From Gadus chalcogrammus (Eukaryota; Chordata; Actinopteri; Gadiformes; Gadidae): a stretch of DNA of 64,000 bases. The notes under the pieces were generated by a model. The model was not told the DNA's origin. It worked only from the letters and a program-made list of their open reading frames with translations, and made no database searches. Shown here in pieces: positions 1 to 9,389 of this stretch; the stretch's first letter is position 1; every line of letters starts with the position of its first letter. Position numbers and translations under genes: made by a program. Where the stretch lies: contig NC_079412.1 in assembly GCF_026213295.1 (NCBI RefSeq), positions 14,859,682-14,923,681 of the forward strand, read 5' to 3'.

Positions 1-359
1 AGCAGCCTCCTGGCCGGCCTAGCAGTCACTGCGGTGGGAGCGACGGACAAATTAGGTCTGCCGACCTGATGGTTCTGGTCCCTCCCAGACTGGCAACCTG
101 CCTGTCTGAGCTCTCTTTTCTTCTCCCTGTGCCCTTTTGTAGCCTTTACACCTACTCACCGACGATGGATTAACCTTGCAATGACATAATAAACCATAAT
201 GTCTGCTTGTCTCCCCAGGGAGGGAATTTGCTATCCGTGGGAAATGTTGAGTGAGAATGAGTGGAAATTATTTTAATGAGTTAATGATTACCCCCAAGTG
301 CTCTGAAAATAATTGTTTTATCTGAAGCACAGCATGCCTCCATAGCAGTGTAAACTCAC

Positions 360-549
360 CCTGATTGTCCAACACTATGAGGTCCCCTTCAACTCGGCAG
401 GAGATTGGCTCCTGCGGTCCGGTCCGCAGCAGGCAGATCTCTATGGTCCCTGGCCCTGCAGGGGGCGGGGTCCAGCGTGGCTCCGCAGACGTGATAGAGA
501 CGGCTGACGGCTGCTGCTGGTTGGCTGATGTTTGATTGACGCGACGCAT
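360..549 (-). CDS. First coding exon of an unrecognised gene (partial, runs off left edge)
   Basis: An ATG at 549 (minus strand) opens 63 codons that stay open up to a good splice donor (CAG-G|gtgagt, exon end at 360). The peptide starts MRRVNQTSANQQQ, then has a Pro-rich stretch (WTPPPAGPG) and a more structured-looking end containing TIEICLL and LIVLDNQ. I do not recognise the family. The Kozak context is weak (T at -3). The gene lies head-to-head with the DEAD-box helicase gene, and the 5' ends are under 400 bp apart, as is typical of a shared vertebrate promoter. A candidate second exon lies at 160-202 minus: 43 nt, acceptor ...caagcag, donor CG|gtgagt, in frame as D-I-M-V-Y-Y-V-I-A-R-L-I-H-R, but its polypyrimidine tract is poor. 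The exon being coding is moderately likely; its identity is unknown. Confidence 0.5.
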
Positions 550-932
550 TCAGTCAGCACTCAGCACGCTGTCCCTCACAGAAAAACTTCTGATCCAACT
601 TCACTGTTTTCCCCCGCCTTAAAAAACACGGTTTCATCACCGCAATAACGTCGGAGAATGGCTTCACATTCAGTGGCGAAGGGCTGCGGTGATCCTGGAG
701 TGCAGACCAAGCCCGCACAGGTGACTTCTAAGGTTTAATCCACCGCAACGGATGGGCCATCGGTTTTCAATATGTCGTGCTAACTTATTAACCTAGCCAC
801 CGCCCGGCTAGCAGCTCATCAGTTGTGTTTGTAGACTGATTCCCTCGTGGTTGACTTGCTGTAGAGGTCTGCATTGTTCACATGACCTCTATAAAGTTTG
901 TGTTTTGTTAAAAGGTTGGAACTTTTAAAAGC
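550..932. promoter_or_regulatory. Putative bidirectional promoter between the unknown gene and the DDX19-like gene
   Basis: The 383 bases between two divergent start codons (549 minus, 933 plus) are richer in CpG than the introns nearby and contain no open frame or repeat. The two 5' UTRs and any shared promoter must lie here unless non-coding first exons exist elsewhere. I see no clear TATA box. This is inferred from gene arrangement, not from a recognised element. Confidence 0.45.
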
Positions 933-3900
933 ATGGCTAGTTCCAATGTCCCGTGCTCCCTGCTGAAGGACGATATAAATGGTAAGTATTTCTCGTATAA
1001 TTTAAATCAAAATGTTGTGAAGCCATGTTAACATGTATATTTGGTGTGTGTGTGTATTTGGCTAGGTAACGTCTTGCCATATTCGATGGGAAAGGAAGGC
1101 AAAAAAGATCAGGGTATTTTTCACAATATCTAAACACGTGAACAACATGATGATGATATGACTATTGGAATCATTCATTAATGTTGAAAGCTAATGGATT
1201 CTCAAAGTTAGGCCGTCTTTTCATTGAATTGCTGTTACTTTATCTTTTTTTTTTTCTCCTTTTACAGTGGATCCAGCTGAACAGTCACTGTTGAATAAAT
1301 TGATTCGCCATAATCTTGTGAAAAACCGAAATCAAGTTGAGGTTCTCCAGCGAGACCCAAACTCTCCTCTATTCTCTGTGAAGACATTCGAAGAACTGAG
1401 ACTGTAAGTGGGTGAAATATTAGCCTTGTTTGAAGGTGTTATTCAAATTGCATACCATGCACCCAATATTTAGACTGGTTCTACCAGACTCTCGTACTTC
1501 ACTTAATTTCAGTTAATTTGAACAGAGAGTCTGGACCTAATCAATTGACAAACGTTAACTCACTTGAAGGCGGGTATCTGTTGAAGTTTAAAATAATTGG
1601 ATCTGCCCAGTGCCACTCTGGATCTGCCATAACCAATCGCTAACGTTTGGTTGTGACGTATGTCATGCGCCGGGAATCACGCGCAGGTTGTACACAAACC
1701 AAACACCTTGCGCGTCTGCAAGAAAATGTCCGTCAACGACAGCTGCAGGTTTTGTTCGTCGAATTTAATATATCAGGGAAAAATTGCACATTGTAAATGA
1801 ATATTTTATAGTAAGGCCAGAGATGATGTATGCAGTCAACTTTCGAAGCTGGGTCTAATCGTTGACAACGTCATTGTTCTCAGACACGCCCTCTGTTCGC
1901 TGATTGGGCGCACGCTGTGGTAGCGCAGAAAACCAAATTACGTACAGCAGCTCCAGACCAAGTACTGAAGGGAAATTCAAATTGAGCGGAAGTACTTAGG
2001 CGGGCGGAGCCAGGCTACCCAATATTGGCACTAAAATGAAATTTAAATGGTGGATACCTCAGCATCTGACTCAGTATTATTGATGTACACTGAGCCTCTA
2101 TCAAAATCCTTATCTTTGCACTTGAAGCATTACCGATGAATAGCCCTTGCAAAATATGTACTTATAATAAATAAATAATGGAGAACATTCTTCCATGAGG
2201 GAGAAGCAAATGTGTGAACTTCATAACTTATCTGTCCACCATTGTCACTAGATCAGAGGGGGACAGTTGCTCGATGGTAGATTGGGTTGTCCGGCCGCTG
2301 GCAAGGTTTAATTTTAACACTGAGCAGTATAATAAATATTCACAGTGCAGTATGCACTAGTGGCCTCCAACAAAGTAAACAAACTAATATGTAGGTATAA
2401 TTAGCCGTCTGTTGGTAAAAGTGCTTCTGCATATCTTGTTGTGCAATTTTTTTCGTTTGTGAAGGGATTTGCCTAATGGGGTCTTCTTTTAACATAATGT
2501 TTGTATTATCTCGACATGCATATTAAACAGGAAACCTCAGTTACTTCAGGGAGTCTACACCATGGGCTTCAATAGACCATCGAGGATCCAAGAAAATGCT
2601 CTGCCCATGATGCTGGCCGAGCCGTAAGTGCCCAGCACTTGGTAGTACACTGTGCTGATATTAATTACTGTTGAACATCTATCAGGTTGTTTTGCATGGG
2701 TTAGTATTTGTATTACACATGGTGAATTTAAAAGGCTAAGATGACAAAGTTGTATGATTGGCGATCATGATTGAACAACTTATCCCTAAGCTAGAAATGC
2801 ACACTGTGGTGACGTTTGTCTTCAGACCTCAGAATCTGATTGCCCAGTCTCAGTCTGGCACAGGGAAAACGGCTGCATTTTCTCTTGCGATGCTCAGCCA
2901 TGTAAACCCAGCTAACAAATGGACCCAGGTAAGCTTAATGTGTTGTTGCTAATGTGTTGTTGCCGTCTACAGTAAGGCTCATGGGGTCTCAAGTGAACCA
3001 TCTATTTATTGGCTCTTTTCCATCTCTTTTGGGTTTCAGTGCCTCTGCATCGCACCCACATACGAGCTTGCTGTGCAGATCGGCCATGTCATTGAGCAGA
3101 TGGGGAAGTTTTATCCCGAAGTCAAACTGGCCTATGCCGTTCGGGGAAATAGATGTAAGAATGTCTTGGCTCTAATGATGCGTAAAATGTATAACTATAT
3201 TACACTTCCGTCCACAGATTGTTATTAATTTTTTGGGGGATTAAAAAATATTCCAGAATGAAATTTCTGAAGCATCAATCCATTTAATAATGGCACTAAG
3301 AACTTGTAAAGGAGAAAACGACAGGCTACTTGCATTCTCATGAAACTCGAGTCATGCAGACTAATGCATTGCGAAGTGGCTGTTTGCTACTAGTTGCTAT
3401 GGTCCTGTTCCCTAGTGTTGCGCGGCACCACCATCCAGGAGCACATCGTGATCGGAACGCCGGGCACCGTCCTCGACTGGGGCCTCAAGCTGAAGTTCTT
3501 TGACCCAAAGAAGATCCGCGTGTTTGTTCTGGACGAGGCGGACGTCATGATCGCCACCCAGGGACACCAGGACCAGAGCATCCGGATTCAGAGGCAAGCC
3601 CCAATACAGCAGCACAAGCATTTCTTGACATGGAGCGAGAAACCTGTGCATGATGAGTCTTTGACATGGGGGCCAACTCTATTCAGTTGTCTATTCAATT
3701 GTAATAGTCTTTTTTTTTTTTTGGAATAGGACTTGTGTTTCATCGTATTTTTCCCACCAATTCAGTGAGAAGGCTTGATTATACGGGTTTAAACTATATG
3801 GTTTGTGTTTGATCTGTATGTTTCCTCAAATGCTCTGGTGCAGATTGTTGCCAAAGGACTGTCAGATGCTGCTGCTGTCAGCCACCTTCGAGGACTCTGT

Positions 3901-5303
3901 GTGGAGTTTTGCAGAGAGGATTATCCCCGACCCCAACATCATTAAGCTGAAGCGCGAGGAGGAGACTCTGGACACCATCAAGCAATTCTATGTGGTCTGC
4001 AAGGAGAAGGAGGACAAGTTCTCCGCTCTTTGCAATATTTATGGGAGTCTTACCATCGCACAGGCCATGATCTTCTGCCAAGTGAGTCACTCATGATGCA
4101 TTATGGCTTAACAATAATCGCTACAAAATTCGGGGTTTGCCTACACCATCATGAAACTACTTAAGCCCATGTTCTGGGACAAGTCTACATTGAGGGAGTG
4201 GGGGAAGGGAGCATAGCATAGAGATTGCCTAGCCTTGAATTTAGGATGATCATGAAATTGCCATAATAAGCTCTAACCTCCTAGCATCCCCTTTCCAGGG
4301 CCTAACCAGAGTGGATTTACCCATAGCCATTTAATGTGTTTGAGCAAAATGACAACAATGCCTTCTCAGACTCGCAGGATGGCATCCTGGCTTAGCGGAC
4401 AGCTGTCCAGCGAGGGCCACCAGGTGGCCTTGCTTAGTGGCGAGATGATGGTGGAGCAGAGGGCAGCCGTCATCGAGCGCTTCAGGGAGGGAAAGGAAAA
4501 GGTGCTCGTGACCACCAATGTCTGCTCAAGAGGTAGGCTACGTCTAGCCCGGACGGCAGCCCTTTAAGATAAGAACCGGTTCAAATGTCAAAGAAATGCT
4601 CTGAAAATGTGCTGGCTCCCCAGGTATTGATGTGGAGCAAGTGTCCATCGTGGTCAACTTCGATCTGCCTGTTGGCAGAGATGGAAACTCAGACAATGAG
4701 ACGTACCTCCACCGGATTGGCCGCACCGGGCGCTTTGGCAAAAAAGGTTTTGCCTTCAATATGGTTGACAGCCAAGAAACCATGGATCTCATCCACCAGA
4801 TTGAACTCCACTTTGGTATGTTCAGCAAGTTTAAATGAAATCTCAATAGTTTGTTTAGGATTTGTTTAAAGGGGACATACTATACCACCCGGTGTGAGTT
4901 TGATTAGCCATTACAAGCTGTTTTGAGAATGTGCATCTTCTGACATCACAGGTGGGCGTGTCCACCTAGATATGAAGGATAGATGAGCAACGTTTGCTAC
5001 AGTCTACTGGGTAGGCTGTTAGACCGATCTATCCAGCTTACATCTAGGTTGACATGCCCACCTGTGATGTCAGAAGCTGCACATTTTCAATACGGCTTGT
5101 GATGGCTGCAATGGTTTGTTATGCATCATAAGTCAACTAATGCTCAATGTGTAGCTGCAGTTCAAAGTTCCACAGTGTAGGTTTAATGCACTTAGATGGT
5201 ACCCATTTAAAAAGGAAATAATATGTAATCACTTCTTCCAGACCGCAAAATAGTGAAATTGGACACTGATGACCTGGATGAGCTTGAAAAGATGATGAAC
5301 TGA
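933..5303 (+). CDS. ddx19: DEAD-box RNA helicase, DDX19/DDX25 group
   Basis: Ten coding exons join in frame: 933-981, 1268-1403, 2531-2623, 2826-2928, 3040-3154, 3416-3593, 3844-4081, 4370-4532, 4624-4815 and 5242-5303, giving about 442 residues. Visible motifs are SQSGTGKT (Walker A, residues 101-108), DEAD (205-208), SAT (237-239) and HRIGRTGR (388-395). The family consists of ATP-dependent RNA helicases; DDX19 acts at the cytoplasmic face of the nuclear pore, where Gle1 and IP6 stimulate mRNP remodelling, and DDX25 is the gonadotropin-regulated testis paralogue. Most of the core ([39 protein letters not shown]) reads like DDX19, but [10 protein letters not shown] and FCQTRR resemble DDX25, so orthology is not settled. 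The N-terminus is about 36 residues shorter than human DDX19B. Intron 6 uses a GC donor; all the others are GT-AG. No canonical AATAAA is seen soon after the stop. Confidence 0.93.
1471..2017. mobile_element. Non-autonomous DNA transposon in ddx19 intron 2
   Basis: A 547-bp insert is bounded by identical 9-bp direct repeats, CCCAATATT, at 1462-1470 and 2018-2026. The insert starts TAGACTGGTTCTACC and its other end read in reverse is TAGCCTGGCTCCGCC, an 11 of 15 match. Further in, both ends share GTACTTC, a CAATTTGAA-like block and GTCTGGA, in imperfect inverted order. It contains no long open frame. A 9-bp target duplication fits Mutator-like elements, and hAT elements (8 bp) are the alternative. 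The superfamily is inferred; the duplication and terminal inverted repeats are read directly. Confidence 0.7.
3594..3843 (+). other. ddx19: Probable GC-AG intron of ddx19 (intron 6)
   Basis: The exon ends CGGATTCAGAG at 3593 and is followed by gcaagc. The next exon starts at 3844 after ttggtgcag-type sequence (…ggtgcag). Joining them restores the family sequence SIRIQR-LLP in frame. No GT donor nearby keeps both frame and the conserved residues. AG|GCAAG is the usual strong context of rare GC donors in vertebrates. Confidence 0.8.
4868..5130. repeat. Palindromic MITE-like element in ddx19 intron 9
   Basis: Two long arms are inverted copies of each other: about 4906-4984 and 5027-5106. The core TGACATCACAGGTGGGC in arm 1 is matched exactly by the reverse complement of arm 2, and homology continues on both sides with scattered mismatches (I estimate 80-85% identity over about 75 bp). 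The arms are separated by about 40 bp. Boundaries outside the arms are uncertain. The structure is typical of a fold-back, non-autonomous DNA element; similar sequence appears, from memory, as a dispersed repeat in other teleosts. Confidence 0.7.
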
Positions 5304-6330
5304 AGTTCAGCGCTACAAGTACTGGTCTTGAAGGGATGGGAGTTGGAAATCCCATTTCTGCGCAATTCCTTTTCATCAGTTAGTTATTGAGAAGGGGGCA
5401 TTTGTTGATCCAGAATATTTATTAATGGTATTATTCTGATGCCAATGGTTTGCACTTTAGATTTCATTCAGGGTGTTTTATTTTTATTTTATTTGACCCA
5501 CTAAATTGGGGGTTGCTGTGTTTCATTGGTTCATCGATTTGCATGATGCTTGGATTTAAAATGATTTGAATTAATAAGTGTTTTATATTGTAAATGCATG
5601 TCTGAGATTTGAAGTGTTAACTTGACGAGATTATATCCGCTTGTTTTTGGTTTGATAATATAATATCTTCTTTGCTAAAAAAAAACTTGGAATGTGCTAA
5701 CCCACAAAGTAAATTTATTGTTAAAAATGTGCTTGTTCTTTTTATTTGGATTGACACAGACACATCAGGCAATGTACATGGTTTATTGAACAAAACACGG
5801 CAATATCATTTGTGCCTTTGGGAAAATACAGTTCAAAAAAAATATTTTGAACTTCAAACGTCCATTACAGGTTAATTTTCTGCACCAAGTTGTGTATTAT
5901 TGATTGGGCTGCTACTAACATGCCAAATATTGGCACTAAAGGGTTTGCTTCCAAGCGAATAATGGAAACCACTTATTGTTAATCAACAATTATGGATTCA
6001 TTAAGAATATGCAGATAGCAATAAGATTAGATGCGTTTTAAGATTTAGTATTTAATTCAGGTTAGTGCAGATATCTGCTCAATGCCATTCAAAAGTCTTG
6101 AAGATGGACTTTTTCTTGTATTCACCAGCGGCAATGGGGAGTATAATAGTTTAAGTCAGTTTGATCAGATACAGTGACATGTCTGGCACATTGCCAGCTC
6201 TTTGGACAGTGTACTATGGTATTGCCTTGTGACTAGTGTGTGAGCAAAAATCATTTCTCAATTGCCTTTCAAATTTTGGATCACAGGTAAATTTTTCCAT
6301 ACATGGCTCATCATTTAGAATGTGACATAA
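5304..6330. other. Convergent spacer: 3' UTRs of ddx19 (plus) and ubxn10 (minus)
   Basis: No coding frame or repeat is recognised here. The sequence is AT-rich and must hold the 3' UTRs of the two convergent genes. A minus-strand AATAAA (TTTATT at 5782-5787) is a plausible end for ubxn10. For ddx19 I see only variant signals such as AATAAG and AATATA around 5570-5660, so its end is not placed. Confidence 0.5.
5782..5787 (-). terminator. ubxn10: Candidate poly(A) signal of ubxn10
   Basis: AATAAA on the minus strand, about 545 bases past the ubxn10 stop codon. It is the nearest canonical hexamer I could find downstream of that gene. Use is inferred. Confidence 0.4.
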
Positions 6331-7125
6331 TTAACCATTATCAACTACGCTTGTGGCAATATCCGAGGGTCTCTCCTGAGAGATGCACAGCACTGATCTG
6401 TTGAAGATGCAGCACTCTGACAGAGTCATGTCCAATCTCCTGAAGCTCCTTCGAGGCACATCCATAGTTTCAATGAAGGCTTCGGAGTAGCTTGTTTCAT
6501 TTCTGGCTTCTGCACAAGTGATGAGTGTCTGCAGGGTGTCGGCATAGGAAAAGTGTTGCTGAAATCTCCTGCCACACGGTGCTCTGATAGCTAGAAGCAA
6601 CTGGTCTGTAGCAACAACGGCAGGAGTCTCGTCTCTGGACTCCATGATGACTGGGTCAGGAGGCTTGTTAGGGGCAGGGGCAACCCGGCCTATTTCAGGG
6701 TTACTCCGGGTCGCAGTCTGGGTCTTCGCCGGGGTCTCCTCGGCATAACAACCTGGTTCTCCATGACTATGCCTTCGCTGCTGAGCGATGACATGATCAC
6801 ATAGTTTAATCTTGGATGTCTTCATTTCTGGGACAAGGGCGTGGCTAACATCTGACGGTTTTTTTATGGATGGAAGCACCTTGTATTTGTTCAGGGAGAG
6901 TGTTTGCCGAGCAGGGACGGATTGCAGCGGTGTTGCCGTGTAGTCCTGGCCTTGCGGCGTGGTGATCCCGGTCAAAGAGTCAGACCTGGACCTGATGCAG
7001 CCGTCGGACTGGTGCCCCACGGCCAGGTGGTGGTCACTCTGGACGTGCTCTCTGGTATCACGCACAGTATGGTCCGCTGGGGGCCTGCTTCGTCCTTTTG
7101 AGGATTTTGGACGTGTTGAATTCAT
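6331..7125 (-). CDS. ubxn10: UBX domain-containing protein 10
   Basis: A single uninterrupted frame of 264 codons. The N-terminus TRPKSSKGRSRP and the block SLNKYKVLPSI (residues 77-87) match short conserved stretches I recall from human UBXN10 (RPKSAKGRTRP, SLNKYPVLPSI). The C-terminal UBX domain spans about residues 174-252, starting LLLAIRAPCGRRF, with the UBX signature-type loop ETMDVPRRSF (219-228) in place of the more common FPRR. UBX domains bind the N-domain of VCP/p97; UBXN10 has been reported to link VCP to the IFT-B complex in cilium assembly. Human UBXN10 also has its coding sequence in one exon. The middle (about 90-170) is low-complexity and poorly conserved. It lies tail-to-tail with ddx19. 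Identity is confident; function is by family. Confidence 0.9.
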   Translation of the reverse strand: MNSTRPKSSKGRSRPPADHTVRDTREHVQSDHHLAVGHQSDGCIRSRSDSLTGITTPQGQDYTATPLQSVPARQTLSLNKYKVLPSIKKPSDVSHALVPEMKTSKIKLCDHVIAQQRRHSHGEPGCYAEETPAKTQTATRSNPEIGRVAPAPNKPPDPVIMESRDETPAVVATDQLLLAIRAPCGRRFQQHFSYADTLQTLITCAEARNETSYSEAFIETMDVPRRSFRRLDMTLSECCIFNRSVLCISQERPSDIATSVVDNG

Positions 7126-8057
7126 TTAAGTGCCGATTTGGTTGTTTTAATGTTAAAACAAAAAATAAACAAATGAGTCCCCACAGTTGTTTCTTGGGTT
7201 AGGTCTGGGTGAGAAGGATAACAAGTTTAAAGTGTTATTCATGCATGACTATCAGTGTACCATGTGAGCACATATAACTATCAGTCCTACTACCACAATA
7301 ACATATGGGTTGAGCTCAAAATAGACCAGATATGAGCCTCCTCGAAGGTTGAACGTGACGTCAGGCCCTCGTATCTTATTGTTTACAATAGACGGAGATA
7401 ATTGAATGTCTTTTAGGTTTGCAAGTAAATCGTTTTTTGGTATGAACACATGACTGAACTCGAAATTGAATACCTTGGTTTATGTTTGAAGGTTGTTTTC
7501 AGCCGAGTTTTAAGTTATTCTCGGTAAAGTAGCTGAGCTCCTGCCGAGCTAGTTCCGTTCAGCACTAGTTGTTACAAAAAGGTCTGGTAACCTTGACGAC
7601 CACTTGTGAATAGAAGGCTCCCCCTGCTGGTCGGTTTGTGTATCTGCTCACTAATGGAAAGCTTCCTGAACTGATGATACCATTCGGTTCGTAATACTTT
7701 TAATAAAAATGTTAACAGCTTTTAAAAAACGATTGTTACAAACACAATTGAGTAAAGATTTAGTGAAACTATAAAATAAACTGTCTTCGTCAAATTAAAT
7801 AAACCTTCACATACATATAAAGACCATAAACAAGTGTGATAATAATCAAAACAGTCCCAATCATTGTATCGGCATTGTATAAGAGTAGTATTAGTGTCAC
7901 CAGAGTATGTTTAATAATACATCAAATGCAATAGCATTTGAGTTGTTAAAATTGATCAAGGGCAAGTCTGCAGTACAAACTGTCCCACTAAAGTTGACAA
8001 GAACCTTGAAACATGAACCCTGCCTGTCACCTCTCCTTTCACACCCATGTCCCATTA
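7126..8057. other. Spacer between ubxn10 and cptp, no gene seen
   Basis: Both flanking genes are on the minus strand, so this stretch holds the ubxn10 promoter and 5' UTR (near 7130-7600) and the cptp 3' UTR (below 8057). A minus-strand ATTAAA (TTTAAT at 7910-7915) could end cptp. I see no repeats and no credible coding exon. Confidence 0.45.
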
Positions 8058-8999
8058 TTAAGGTAACTCCAGTAAATTATTCTGCGAGTACAGATCCTCC
8101 GTGATCTGGTACACCTTGGAGATCATAGGGACGGCGTCGCCCAGCATGTCCACCACCTTCTCCGCGCCGCCCACGTTCATCACCTCGAAGAAGGTGGGGC
8201 GCCCGGGGAGGACGCAGAAGGCCATGCCCGCCGCCTTGCGGATCACCCAGGGGTGGTGCTGGGAGAGGGACTCGTTGTAGGCGTCGGCGCACATGACCGA
8301 CGTCTTGCTGTCCTCCGTGCTGGTGCGCAGCCGCTCGAGGAAGAGCTCCAGCCACCTCAGCGCTCGGTGGAGACGGAGCAAGGTGCGGCTGCCTGACTCC
8401 GGGTGGCTGCCCCTCTTGTCCAGGTCCACCAGCTGGTTGTCCAGCTCGTACTTCACCATGGACTGGATGGTGACGTAGTGGGAGCCGTTCTCCCCGTTTA
8501 GGAAGTTGACGAGGATCTGGATTTTGTTGACAGCGTCCTTGGAGATGAAGGTGAAGACATTTCCTAAGCTGTTCATGAACCTGTTAAGGAAACAAATGGG
8601 GAGATGTGTTGAGCTCTTGCTATGGATTCGTAGTAGCCTTTCTAATGGCCCATAAATGGTTCATCATGACTAGCAATGAAAAGGATGCATATACTGACCT
8701 CTGTTCTGAGTATTCTGATCAAGTAATTCAGTTATTGCAGCTATGAGGTACACATAAAAGCGGGTAGTCTATATCACTATAACCATGGTCAAATTACCTT
8801 TATCTGATCCATAATTCATAAGGTAGCTCTACGTTTCCTCGGTATTATGCCCCTGAAATACTTACTTGACGAGGCCACGCCAACCAGCAACGTAGTGTTC
8901 AACGTAGACGTCTTGGTTTTCCGAGAGACACAATTTGAAAGTGTCCAGAACCTCCTGCAGGGAGAACTTCTGCTCTTCTATAACAGCAGAACCAGCCAT
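8058..8999 (-). CDS. cptp: Ceramide-1-phosphate transfer protein (GLTP fold)
   Basis: Two coding exons on the minus strand, 8866-8999 and 8058-8580, are joined by a GT-AG intron and give 218 residues (human 214). The protein begins MAGSAVIEEQKFSLQEVL and ends NLLELP, close to human CPTP (…LLDLP). The ceramide-phosphate head-group residues I recall for human CPTP (Asp56, Lys60, Arg106, Arg110, His150) all appear with a constant offset of four: Asp60, Lys64, Arg110, Arg114 and His154. This supports true CPTP function rather than glycolipid transfer. The family protein moves ceramide-1-phosphate between the trans-Golgi, plasma membrane and other membranes, and affects eicosanoid release and autophagy. 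It is head-to-head with ints11, as in human. GC-rich codon third positions in exon 2 create shadow frames. Confidence 0.95.
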
Positions 9000-9389
9000 G
9001 ATCGTCTTTACGGAAGTGCTGCAGATGGAATAATAGTCAACATATTAATGGACCATACGATTTAAACAACGAAAATGATACTTCCCTTACCCTTAATATG
9101 TCATAAGGATATTAGACGGTTATAACTCATAAAATGTTCAGAACCAGAGGAAAAGCTCACATCTCCGGCAGGTGACAGAACCGTTCCGGTGTTTGATCCC
9201 GGTTACTAGTGCGCACACTTCTGACGCAGCGACGCGTTTGTCTATTCCACCAATCAGAAGAGAGTTTGATTAGCTACATGGAAGTGACAAAATGTACTGA
9301 AGTTAGATGTTATTCTCTGTAAACAAAGATTGGATTATCTAACAAGGGAAGGTTCTAATCTATTTTATAACTCAGAGTCTTTAGACGAG
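9000..9389. promoter_or_regulatory. Divergent cptp / ints11 promoter region
   Basis: Only 390 bases separate the two start codons. An ACCAATCAG (CCAAT box at 9250-9254) follows a CpG-bearing block (gacgcagcgacgcg) near 9221-9236. No TATA box is clear. The head-to-head arrangement of these two genes is also found in human, which supports shared control; the exact start sites are not visible. Confidence 0.55.

Noticed and set aside
2021..5941. Identical 15-mer AATATTGGCACTAAA at about 2021 and 5926
   Set aside because: A 15-base match is expected about once or twice by chance in 64 kb, and flanks are unrelated.
8077..8355. Second minus-strand frame inside cptp exon 2
   Set aside because: Overlaps the real cptp frame, which matches the family end to end.
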